DNA of 64,000 nt from the NCBI GenBank assembly GCA_037127255.1, contig JBANSL010000019.1, positions 18,065,001-18,129,000 on the forward strand. The letters are read 5' to 3'. The position numbers and the translations under genes are program-made. The DNA comes from Persicaria tinctoria (Eukaryota > Streptophyta > Magnoliopsida > Caryophyllales > Polygonaceae). The notes beneath the pieces were generated by a model. It saw only the letters and a list, made by a program, of their open reading frames with translations. It was not told the DNA's origin and did not search any database. This document shows positions 33,951-44,663 of this stretch, piece after piece (position 1 is the first letter of the stretch; each line of letters starts with the position of its first letter).

Positions 33951-34491
33951 GTTTTAGTTTTTAGATTCTTCCATATTTAGTAACTCCTATATTAGTTGGA
34001 GCTATTTATGGAATGACTTATTTTTAGTAATACTTAGTTAGGTGAATAAAAGTGGAAAAAGGAAAGTCTATCCCTTTAGATATTTTCCTTGGCCACTAAG
34101 TAGGAATATTTATCTAGGATTTATCTAGTATTTTATTTATTATTATTTTAGGAAGTCAAATTCTATCTTTTGCAAGGAAGGATTGACAACCCTTTGTTAT
34201 TTAACCTCTCTTCATCATTCAATAACATTATATTGGAAATTATATTGAGGAACCTTTTTAGGATTAAAAGTTTTCTTCAATCTCCCAATCCAAAAGCCTT
34301 AGCAATCTTGCTATGTTCTTGGTTACTCAATTCACAAAGATCCAAACTCATCCTTTTAAACACACATCAAACACCCAAGTCCCAACACTGCAGAGCCGTT
34401 GCAACAGCAGCAAAAGATATGTCGCAGCAAGCTCGGCCCCTGGTGACGCTCGCATCCGGCCTCGTTAGCAGTGAGCGCTGCTCGGCTCCAG
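33744..34491. other. Unassigned region with (TTA)n
   Basis: (TTA)n at 33884-33950. The remainder, together with 43329 to about 43650 beyond element E, is the target of E's insertion and looks like an LTR or untranslated sequence, not a gene. Nothing I can name. Confidence 0.5.
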
Positions 34492-34496
34492 TGCAC

Positions 34497-36448
34497 TTAT
34501 GTCTCTAAAATAGCCATGTTGAAATGCACAGTTTAGTTCCATATTCTATACACTTTGCATATTTCGGGTTGGGAATATATCGAATTTATGTAGCATATGC
34601 TTATTTGCCAGAAATGGAGATCTACATAAGTTTCAGTTTAATATTGCAGACTTTGGAGCCATTTCGGGAGAAAACCAAGAAGCAAAGACGGAGCCTGAAG
34701 AGTCGTCGATATCGACTTCATTTCGTCGATATCGACAAACCATGTCCGGGCACATCACTGGTCGAGGAGCACCAGGTCGAGGAACTGAAGACGAGCCAAC
34801 CCGACTCCATGACACTCCTCGATATCGAGTTAGTTACTCGATATCGACAAAGCCTTGAAGACCAACCCGGAGTCGAGGAACACAAGCTGGTCGAGAAGCC
34901 GAAGACGAAGACAGGCCGGACACCATTCCTCGATATCGAGGAAGTTCCTCGATATCGACAAGACTAGAGTCAATATGTCCGAGCAGATCGAGAAGGAGCT
35001 ACCCGACATGCCGAGCCCGCCAAGTCGATAAACCAAGTCTCCTCGATATCGAGTAGTTTCCTCGATATCGACAACCCTAAAACCGCTTACCCGAGCCATA
35101 TCGAGGACCTGCTACCCGGGATTCCGTTGAAGCTGAAGTCGACGTCCATTTTCCACGATATCGAGGAATTTACTCGATATCGAGTTGAAATATCCCGAGT
35201 CGCGTTACGCGGTTTGAGCAGTCCGACGCGGTTTTGGATTCCTTGAGGCCGAAGATGTCCGAGTTCCATCCAAAGTCTATCAAGATCCATCCAATGAAGA
35301 GAAGATTTATCCACTTGAAGATATTTTAGCCTTTTAGATATAATTTCCTTTTTGGATTTATTTATGTTATTCCATTTATTTATCCTTAAGCTTTTAGATA
35401 TAGATATTTAGATATAGATAGAGATTTCTATCCTTGAATAGTAAGGATTAGAAGCCTATAAATATAGCCTTAGGGGGCTGAGTTTTATTCATTCCATCAC
35501 ACAACAATTAGTAGTAGAGAGAGAGAGAGAGAGTGAGTGGCCAAGAGGAGTTTGTGAAGCGAGAGCAGAATTGGCTTCCTTTGGTTGTAAGCTCTATTTT
35601 GATTTAATGCAAGTAGCTAGTTCCTTTCAATCAATGTCTGAGATGGTGATGAAGCGCGAGTAGTCCACCCACTTCTTGGGTTGGGGCGAGCCCGACGATA
35701 GCCCTGCGTGTTTGAGGTAAAGATCCGACTTTTATCATATTTTGAGCATCTACTACTTGTTATGTGTTTATTACCCATCTAATGGAGGTCCATGCTAACA
35801 ACTTGGATTATAAAACATAAAATCGGTAGAGACAATTAGGGTTTCTTAAAAGAGTTGTCTAATTGTTGGAAAAGGCAAAAGCTTGGTCCTTTGATGCAAT
35901 TTATATGATTATCTGTTTTATTCTTGCCTTATGCATGCTTGGTTATCGTTGTTGCAAACCCCAATCTTGGAAGTTGCCTTTTATACAGTTTATTTCGAGA
36001 ATCCCAAAAGCCTTGTTATTACTTTGTTTCGTTTTCACTTTCTGCTCTCCTCAATATCGACAACTTCTGGTCGATATCGAGTTACTGATCCCCGATCCCA
36101 GATCGTCGTAGCTTGTCCTGTGCAGGTACCCGAGGTCGACAACGACTTTACTCGATATCAAGTAGACTGTCCTCGATATCGACCAAAACTCAGGAGCTGC
36201 TGCTGCGCTGCTCGACTTGTTCGATCTTTTGTCGACTAACCCTAGTCGAGATCGATAACCTGTGGTCGACTTCTGCCGTGAGATTCCACCGCTGTCTAGG
36301 ATCCGCTGACACGCTTCCTCGTGGATCGATCCTGACTTCCCGCTGCTACATCAGGAGGAGGTCTTGTAATTATTTGCAAGGGACGGAATCTGGTTTGCTT
36401 TATTTTAATCGTATTTTATATTTGTATTCTCGATTTCCTCCTACAACA
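34497..36448 (+). mobile_element. 5' LTR of element E
   Basis: 1952 bp. It begins TTATGTCTCT, where the 3' LTR has TGATGTCTCT, so the terminal TG has mutated. It ends CCTACAACA. TATA box at 35456-35465, GA-rich leader after it, and a conserved block near 35640-35700 shared with all LTR families. U5-side palindrome pairs at 36051/36071 and 36152/36173. Confidence 0.92.
34706..35183 (+). repeat. U3 array of five TCGATATCGA pairs, 112-bp period
   Basis: Pairs start at 34706/34726, 34819/34838, 34930/34949, 35043/35062 and 35155/35174. Within-pair spacing is 20, 19, 19, 19 and 19 bp; pair steps are 113, 111, 113 and 112 bp. Nine of ten decamers are perfect TCGATATCGA (the one at 35155 is ACGATATCGA). 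Spacers show only weak mutual similarity, so the palindromes are better preserved than their surroundings. Confidence 0.95.
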
Positions 36449-36451
36449 AAT

Positions 36452-36469
36452 TGGCGTCGTTGCTGGGGA
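36452..36469 (+). promoter_or_regulatory. Primer binding site of element E (tRNA-Asp type)
   Basis: TGGCGTCGTTGCTGGGGA with two C-to-T transitions relative to the intact site in element D, three bases after the 5' LTR. Confidence 0.88.
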
Positions 36470-36531
36470 AGCTATCATTCGCGCCTTAGGTAGTTAAATC
36501 TCACATCTACTCTGAGTTACTTTACAGGTGT

Positions 36532-39331
36532 ATGCGCCGTACTGGTCAACCACCTGAATTTGACGGCTTAGACGATCCGGAACGCCTCTTCCACATCCAA
36601 GCCAAGCTAAAAAGAGCCATGGCGGCCGCAGAAACACAGGAACAGCTGATACAGAGGCTTACAAGGGAACTGGCCACTAAAGATGTTGTTATCGCCGCTG
36701 AGAAAGCAGCAAGGGAACAAGTGGAAGCTGATCTTCCCCAATACCCAACCACTGTAGAGGATTATATGCACCCGACTCTCGTCATGCCTGAATCGGCGAT
36801 TCTAATCCCTGAAAACTCTTTTGAAATTCGCACTCAATTCCTTATAGAGCTTAAAAATAATGCCTTTTATGGAAAATTTAATGAATGTCCTCTTGAACAT
36901 ATTACCAATTTTTCTGACATGTGTCGTACTCTTGCTGAAGGTACAACTTTGGAATATGTCAAGATGAAAGCTTTTCGCTGGTCTCTCGCTGGACCTGCAC
37001 TGAAGTGGCTTGAAGGGCTGAAACCAAGATCCCTCACAACATGGGCCCAAGTGGAGCAAGAGTTTCTCAACAAATTCTTCCCTTCTGCCAAGACGGTACT
37101 CCTCTGCCAGAAGATTACAGCTTTCAAAAGCATGGGAACGATACAAGGAACTACTGCGATCTTTCCCTAGTCATGGACATCCCCCCTACGTCATTCAAGA
37201 GATCTTCTTCAATTCTCTTAACCAAGTTACTAAGGACATGATCAACCAGTACACTCGATATGAGTACCTGACGATGCCACCAATTGACGCATGGGGTGTA
37301 CTTGACAAGCTCACCAATTATGACAACAAGTATGGGTCTACTGCAAACTATGAGGAGAACTCTTATGCCAGGCCAGCACCATCTATGCCCCTCTATGAAG
37401 CTTCCAAATAGATTGACCCAGATGTCAGGGAGCAGTTCTACAGAGACCAGAATCGCAAGCTCCTCAAGCAAGTCAAGTATCTCTATGTCAACCAGCCTTG
37501 CATTGAATGCGGATCACAGCGGCACACCACTACTGAGTGCCCACACAGAGAACAAGTCAGGATGGCAGAGACACACGAAGAGGTAGCTTACGTAGGGGGT
37601 CCCAATCGCTATACAGTGGAACCAAGGTCCTCCTAGGAACCCCTCGCCATACAGAGCTCCAGGACATCCAGAAAGGGATCAAAAGAAGGATGACTTACAG
37701 CTCGTCCTTGAAGAGATGCGCCGGAATCAAAGCACCATCAATAACCAGTTCCAGAATATCAATACAAAATTTGGAGAGATGGACATCAGGAAGAGAAGCA
37801 TTGAGACTCAAATGGGTCAATTCGCGGCGCAGATTCCATGACAATTCGGACAACTCCCTGGGCAAACAGAACCAAATCCTAAGGGGAAGACCGGACACGT
37901 CGTAGCTATCAAACTCAAGAGCGGGCACCAATTACACGAGCCAGAGGTCGGAAAGCACAAAGACAAGGCAGAGCAGCAACTCGACAACGAGCAGCAGCAA
38001 CTCGATATCGAGGAGCCCTTAGTCGATATCAACAAAAACCTCCTCGACACAGACCAGAAGCCAGGCTCAGACTACACTGCACAGCCCAGCAACTCGACAT
38101 CGACAACTCTTATTGATATCGAGGAACCTTTGGTCGATATTGCGGAAAAGCTAGCCGATGTCGACGACTCTGCAACACCTCCGACGTCTGATCTGGCTCC
38201 GAAGCAGAAAAAGACATTGCATTTCCGTTCCAAAGCACTGAAAGATCCCACTACAGGTAGGTTTAACTGTTTTGTTAATATGCTGCAAGAACTGAATGTC
38301 TCTATTCCTTTTACAGAAGCCCTGCAAGAGATGCCTGGATATGTCAAATTTTTGAAGAAAATCCTGAGCAAGAAGCGATCCATCTCAGAGATCGCCGGCG
38401 AATGCAAAGTGCTCCACTTCCCTGAAAAGAGACCTGACCCTGGTAAGTTTTCTGTTACTGTGGGATTCGGACAATATAAATATGAGTCCTTGTGCGATTT
38501 AGGAGCAAGTGTGAGCTTCATGCCCTTATCAATCTGGCGGAAGGTAAAGATAGGGTGCATAGAGCCTGTGGATGCTAAACTATACATGGCAAACAATACA
38601 GTAGTCATCCCTACAGGTATAGTAGAGAATGTCCATGTCCAGGTTGGTAAATTCTTTGTTCAAGCATATTTCCTTATTATAGATTGTGCTGAAGATCCTA
38701 CTAGCCCTATTATTCTTGGTAGACCATTCTTAGCTACTGCAGATGCCAAGATTATTGTCAAACAGCGATCACTCACCTTCAAGCAGATTTCTCTTTTGGC
38801 CCTACAAAAGAGGAAATTTCATGGCTAGAGGTGAAAAGCATCAGCAACCACGGGACCAAGCAAGCAACAGAAGAAGGCACCAGAAGCCAACTCGATATCG
38901 ACAAGCCCTCCTCGATATCGACCAAACCTATCCTCGATATCGACCACCCTTCATCAATATCGACTTCCTCTGCTGAGCACCAGACTTGCCAAGAACCTAA
39001 GTATGGGGTCCCTGTACTCGATATCGACCAGTTTTGCCCGATATCGACTAACCCCAAGCCCGAAGATTTCTGTTTGGGGCCCGAAAAGGTAAGTTCAAGT
39101 ATGAGTCCTACTCCTCCTCAGTCCATTAAGAAATTTATCAATAATTTAAGGGGAGGTAAGGCGTCGTGGCGAGAGAATCTGCGAAAACTGAGAGCTGGGA
39201 AGAAAAAGAAGAAAGAAAAGAAGGATTATGCAAGCAACCATCTATCAGCTGAGTTTGCATACTACAATCAGGACCTAGATGATCCAGGAGAAGGGCCAAG
39301 CACAAGCGGGCCCCACATTAATGGTCCTTGA
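36532..39331 (+). pseudogene. gag-protease polyprotein of element E
   Basis: ATG 36532 (MRRTGQPPEFDGLDDPER). It has a coiled coil, gag core (FRWSLAGPALKWLEG near 36975), then a small deletion at about 37128 that shifts frame. The zinc knuckle CIECGSQRHTTTEC (about 37498-37540) keeps all C-C-H-C residues. Linker 1 has palindromes at 38002, 38023, 38044, 38094, 38113 and 38134. Protease has C-D-L-G-A-S (about 38495), MANNTVVIPTG and IILGRPFLATADA; a deletion near 38780 shifts frame again. Linker 2 and a lysine-rich tail end at TGA 39329-39331. Stops at 37409 and 37839 and loss of residues after the knuckle add to the damage. Confidence 0.88.
38892..39047 (+). repeat. Linker 2 palindrome array of element E
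   Basis: Decamers start at 38892, 38912, 38934, 38954, 39018 and 39038. Steps of 20, 22 and 20 bp make a 42-bp (14-codon) unit that reads alternately as LDID and SIST. The element A equivalent spans 3377-3540. Confidence 0.87.
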
Positions 39332-41397
39332 GCATAAAAGACGAAGTCGGCCTAGCGACTCTAAAATCTAGAGCATGTATATAAAACTTTTTTTGATTTT
39401 TGGGGCTTTGGAACTTTTTTGTTTTTGGTTTTTTAGTTTAGAATACTTCATGTGGAAAGTCTTGTTTTTGTGTGCAATCTAAAACTTTTAGGTCGTCAAG
39501 CATAGAAGGATCGCGAAAGGTGGAAAGAAGAAGTCCCTGAAAAACAGTCGGAATCAGCTAGGCCAGTCGACAACGACCAAAGAGGAGCAGCCCAGAAGTT
39601 CGTCGATATCGAGTAGGCCAACTCGATATCGACCAAAGCCAGAAGAAGCTCCTCGACTTCAGATTCCACTGGACGCAGACAAGCTTACTCGATATCAAGT
39701 ACAGTACTCGATATCGACAAGAACAGTTACTCGACATGCCCAGTTTTGCCCTCCTCGATGCGTTATTTAGTGAGTTCCTTTCTTTACTCTTATTTTTATT
39801 TGATTTTATACAGTGGGGACACTGTATATTTTAAGTATGGGGTGGGGGAAAGGCTCATTATCATTATTATATATTTTAGTCTTGCTTTTGGTTTTACATG
39901 GTGAAATTTTATTTTTATGTTATGCATTCATGTTTAAGTTTTATGCATTTTAGTCTATTTTCAGACTTTAGTCTTGTTTTTTTAGTTACATTAAAAATAA
40001 TATAAAAAAATGTCAAAAAAAAGAGAAAAAGATGCATGTTTAATTTTTATGCATTTTTATACCCTAACTTAGATGTCCTATGATGATAAATAATGACTGA
40101 CTTGGTCATGTAAATCATATGGCATGTTTGGAAGGTTTAGCTTAAGTCCCCGAAATTGTTTTTATGTGGATTGTGAACTTGTGATAAAATTGAGCACATA
40201 TGATCCTAAGCTAAAGGTTGAAATCCAACAAAATTGTCCTAGTGAGAATTTGGGTCTTATAGGGAGAACATTAAAAATCCCTCTGCTTTCTTGAGTGTAT
40301 TTACTCTTCCTATACATCTCTAAATATTGTGATAGTTATTCAAAGCCAATGCATTTATATGTTTATGTGAATGAGAATTACATGATGGAGGCACCTTTTA
40401 AGCCAAATTTATCCTCTCTTTACCTACCCTGCATTATCCCTGCTTGAAGTCAGAACATTAGCCTGAGACTTTTTATAAACTTCACAAAATTATCCTTAGC
40501 CAAATTGAGCCTGACCCCCATTTGGGAACTAAGACTTAGAGTTGGTTGAAATAATGGTTTGTGGAAGAAATAAGCTTGTGTTTCATTTCAAGTAAGAAGG
40601 ACTTATTAAGATATGGGTTGGTTTTATCTTGCTATGCATACTATGTAAAAGGATTTTTGGCTCACCCTATAAATGCACTAGTTATTTTCGTTTCAAAAAA
40701 AAAATAAAGAAAAACACAAAATCGAAAAAACAAAAAGAATGTGATTATGAATAAAGTGCATGAGTCAAATTTACCTTATTTCCTTCATTTTCGCAAGATT
40801 CATACTTTGGAGAGGTTAATTAAGTTTAAACGGTTACAAACTTCATTGAGATAAGTTGGAGAGTTTGGTTGATGCATATGATTGAGAGTTATGGTTTGGT
40901 TGAGTTGTGTTGGAAATTTAGGAGTCTTGATTCCCGAATTTTATTAAGCACCACATGGCCAAATAATTTCATACCCTTTATTTTCTTACCAAGCCCCATT
41001 ACAACCCCGCCGAATGGAATCTTCTTTGAAGACTTCTATTGAGCGAAGTCCTCCTGATAATTCTTGTTGCATTTACATAATTGGTTGCGAAGTGGATTTA
41101 TATTTAAATCGCAATGTTTATGACATTGTATATGGAATTGAGTTGAGAGTTGATCTTCATATCCTAAACACATTGAGAGTTGAGAGTAAACACTTTACCC
41201 TGGTGAGGTTGGATTTATGTTGCCTATGCCTATGGATCGCTCATATATGTGTGATGACGTTAAATTCACTTGTCTTACATTGCTACTACTTGATATGTTG
41301 CTTTTGACAAAAGGCGAAGACTTGAAGGATGTGTTGTAGGTCTTGGTTATTGTTTGGTTATTGCTTGAGGACAAGCAAGTCTAAGTATGGGGTGATT
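39332..41397 (+). other. 3' untranslated region of element E
   Basis: No supported gene. Palindrome pairs at 39603/39623 and 39689/39708, hairpin 39809-39826 and polypurine stretch 39831-39853 correspond to element A. From about 39900 the sequence differs from A and D: AT-rich, with a short A-rich low-complexity run near 40000-40030. The open frame at 41014-41307 has no recognisable domain. The final polypurine tract AAGTATGGGGTG is at 41383-41394. Confidence 0.72.
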
Positions 41398-43328
41398 TGA
41401 TGTCTCTAAAATAGCCATGTTGAAATGCATAGTTTAGTTCCATATTCTATACACTTTGCATATTTCGGGTTGGGAATATGTCGAATTTATGTAGCATATG
41501 CTTATTTGCCAGAAATGGAGATCTACATAAGTTTCTGTTTAATATTGCAGAATATGGAGCCATTTCAGGAGAAAACCAAGAAGCAAACACGGAGCCTGAA
41601 GAGTCCTCGATATCGACTTCATTTCGTCGATATCGACAAACCATGTCCGGGCACATCACTGGTCGAGGAGCACCAGGTCGAGGAACTGAAGACGAGCCAA
41701 CCCGACTCCATGACACTCCTCGATATCGAGTTAGTTACTCGATATCGACAAAGCCTTGAAGACCAACCCGGAGTCAAGGAACACAAGCTGGTCGAGAAGC
41801 CGAAGACGAAGACAGGCCGGACACCATTCCTCGATATCGACAAGACCAGAGTCAATATGTCCGAGCAGATCGAGAAGGAGCTACCCGACATGCCGAGCCA
41901 GCTAAGTCGATAAACCAAGACTTCTCGATATCGAGTAGTTTCCTCGTTATCGACAACCCCAAAACCGCTTACCCGAGCCATATCGAGGACCTGCTACCCG
42001 GGATGCCGCTGAAGCTGAAGTCGACGTCCATTTTCTTCGATATCGAGGAGTTTACTCGATATCGAGTTGAAAGATCCCGAGTCGCGTTACGCGGTTTGAG
42101 CAGTCCGACGCGGTTTTGGATTCCTTGAGGCCGAAGATGTCCGAGTTCTATCCAAAGTCTATCAAGATCCATCCAATGAAGAGAAGATTTATCCACTTGA
42201 AGATATTTTAGCCTTTTAGATATAATTTCCTTTTTGGATTTATTTATGTTATTCCATTTATTTATCCTTAAGCTTTTGGATATAGATATTTTGATATAGA
42301 TAGAGATTTCTATCCTTGAATAGCAAGGATTAGAAGCCTATAAATAAAGCCTTAGGGGGCTGAGTTTTATTCATTCCATCACACAGCAGTTAGTAGTAGA
42401 GAGAGAGAGAGAGTGAGTGGCCAAGAGGAGTTTGTGAAGCGAGAGCGGAATTGGCTTCCTTTGGTTGTAAGCTTTATTTTGATTTAATGCAAGTAGCTAG
42501 TTCCTTTCAATCAATGTATGAGATGGTGATGAAGCGCGAGTAGTCCACCCACTTCTTGGGTTGGGGCGAGCCCGACGATAGCCCTGCGTGTTTGAGGTAA
42601 AGATCCGACTTTTATCATAATTTGAGCATCTACTACTTGTTATGTGTTTATTACCCATCTAATGGAGGTCCATGCTAACAACTTGGATTGTAAAACATAA
42701 AATCGGTAGAGACAATTAGGGTTTCTTGAAAGAGTTGTCTAATTGTTGGAAAAGGCGAAAGCTTGGTCCTTTGATGCAATTTATATGATTATCTGTTTTA
42801 TTCTTGCCTTATGCATGCTTGGTTATCGTTGTTGCAAACCCCAATCTTGGAAGTTGTCTTTTATACAGTTTATTTCGAGAATCCTAAAAGCCTTGTTTTT
42901 ACTTTGTTTCGTTTTCACTTTCTGCTCTCCTCGATATCGACAACTTCTGGTCAATATCGAGTTACTGATCCCCGATCCCAGATCGTCGTAGCTTGTCCTG
43001 TGCAGGTACCCGACGTCGACGAAGACTTTACTCGATATCAAGTAGACTGTCCTCGATATCGACCAAAACTCAGGAGCTGCTGCTGCGCTGCTCGACTTGT
43101 TCGATCTTTTGTCGACTAACCCTAGTCGAGATCGATAACCTGTGGTCGACTTCTGCCGTGAGATTCCACCGCTGTCTAGGATCCGCTGACACGCTTCCTC
43201 GTGGATCGATCCTGACTTCCCGCTGCTACATCAGGAGGAGGTCTTGTAATTATTTACAAGGGACGGAATATGGTTTACTTTATTTTAATCGTATTTTATA
43301 TTTGCATTCTCGATTTCCTCCTACAACA
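41398..43328 (+). mobile_element. 3' LTR of element E
   Basis: 1931 bp, TGATGTCTCT to CCTACAACA, TATA box at 42338-42347. Palindrome pairs at 41607/41627, 41720/41739, 41925/41944 and 42037/42056. The third pair of the 5' LTR is reduced to one palindrome at 41831, a deletion of exactly one 19-bp repeat step. Confidence 0.93.
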
Positions 43329-44544
43329 CGCACCCAGGCGCTCCCGCGTCCTCGCGACTGCTTCTCCGCATTCCCTCTTCCCTGCCTCTCTTCATGTTTC
43401 TGTCGTTGTTGCCAAATTTTATCACTACTGTTGTGTTATTCAATTGCTGGAATTTTTCAAGTGTTTTCCGTCGATGTTTTGGCCTTTGTCTTTTGTTTTA
43501 TTTTTCTTACTTGTGTTCCGCCGCGATAAATTCGAAAATTTTATTGTAACTCATTGTAAACCTCAAGAATATCAAGGATAATTGCAAGATCAAGATAAAC
43601 TCAAGTCGTTATTCTTGATTCCGAGCCCACATGCGAAGGATCGAGAATAGCACTACATCACTTTCCCTCTCCCCCCTATCTCTCTCTGATTTTTTTATCG
43701 AAAGCAAACTTACCCATTTTCTATCCGAAGTCAATGGTGAATCTGTTTCTCCGATAACTGTTGTCTTGTCGGTTCCAATAGGTGGCATGTCGTTTTGCTT
43801 TTGGTGTCCAGTTAAAACTAATTGCTTACACGTCAAACTGCAAATAAACCATAGCCCACTTGCTTCTTCTTCGATGGTTTTTCTCTAAAACTTAATATTT
43901 AATTCAAATTATATTTATGCTTCGATGGTTTTTCTCTGAAACTTAAGATTTAATTCAAATTATATTAATACTCTCTTACCGTCACTCTTCCACCCTCTAT
44001 CTCTGTCTTTGTCTTATCCCCATACTTCAATGGTTGTTCTCTCTCTTTTTACCTCCTGGGCTTAGGGAGGAGGGCGACCCTAGAACCAGGGAATTATTGA
44101 ACAACACGCAAGAAAGGAAAGAACCATATGCTGTTTAGTAAGAAATTATTAGGTGTCCAGTAGAGTACCAAAAGGTGTCCAGTAAGAACCCATAGAGTGG
44201 AAAGTTGATATATTGTTCATTCATCAAAAAAAAAGCGGTTCACCAAGCCTCTGTGAGGGCTACTCCACTTCGATTCTACCTCCTCTACTCCAAATCCGGC
44301 CTCCACTCGCCTCTAATTGACCTGGAAAAGCCATCAGAATGAAGGTGAAGGACGAAGGCATCAAAGCTGTGCTCCGGCGATGAGTTTCTGTTGTATTCTA
44401 TCTCATCGTATGGCATTCTGTTCTGCGATATTTGCGAATCTCCGTCAATACCTTGATTTAGGTCCGGGATAATCCTTTGTTTCATAGTCCTAGTTGTACT
44501 AAAGTGATGCTAGGCTGCTTCACACAGGTGCGCTTCGCTCGGCC
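43329..44544. other. Region between element E and plastid insert
   Basis: 43329 to about 43650 continues the target of element E. About 43690-43890 is a copy of the foldback arm (CCCATTTTCTATCCGAAGTC; TGGTGTCCAGTTAAAACTAA). The motif GATGGTTTTTCTC with following AATTCAAATTATAT is tandemly repeated around 43875-43965. AGGTGTCCAGTA occurs twice near 44155-44180. The minus frame 44485-44285 (66 aa) has no domain I recognise. No gene called. Confidence 0.55.
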
Positions 44545-44663
44545 ACATATATTTTTAGGCTTTCACAATTTTGGTTTGTATATTCATAATGATACCATGA
44601 GCGCTTTAGGACGTCCCCAAGATATGTTTTCAAATACCGCTATACAATCGCAGCCCATCTTTG
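44545..44663 (+). pseudogene. psaA: Plastid psaA fragment in nuclear DNA
   Basis: Translation contains [20 protein letters not shown] followed by [16 protein letters not shown], matching an internal part of the photosystem I apoprotein A1 with a few substitutions. Only about 40 codons are present. It joins trnI intron sequence at about 44663 through a couple of shared bases. Not functional; a nuclear plastid insertion (NUPT). Confidence 0.9.

Larger units (their letters stand above)
34497..43328 (+). mobile_element. Element E: structurally complete gag-protease Athila-like element
   Basis: 8832 bp. The 5' LTR is 34497-36448, the interior 36449-41397 and the 3' LTR 41398-43328. The target duplication is TGCAC (34492-34496) against CGCAC (43329-43333), one transition apart. 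Primer site and polypurine tract are present. The interior carries only gag, protease and a lysine-rich tail; no reverse transcriptase or integrase. Its 3' untranslated region is unrelated to that of A and D although the LTRs match A/B/C. Confidence 0.92.

Noticed and set aside
33762..33980. Open frame with a poly-leucine run
   Set aside because: The leucines come from a (TTA)n microsatellite; no other protein-like signal.
34706..35183. CRISPR array or satellite
   Set aside because: The repeats are short palindromes in LTRs of a plant genome with degraded spacers of common origin; no Cas genes and no head-to-tail satellite monomer.
44285..44485. Small conserved protein on the minus strand
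   Set aside because: 66 codons, no recognisable domain or neighbouring exon; kept as unassigned.
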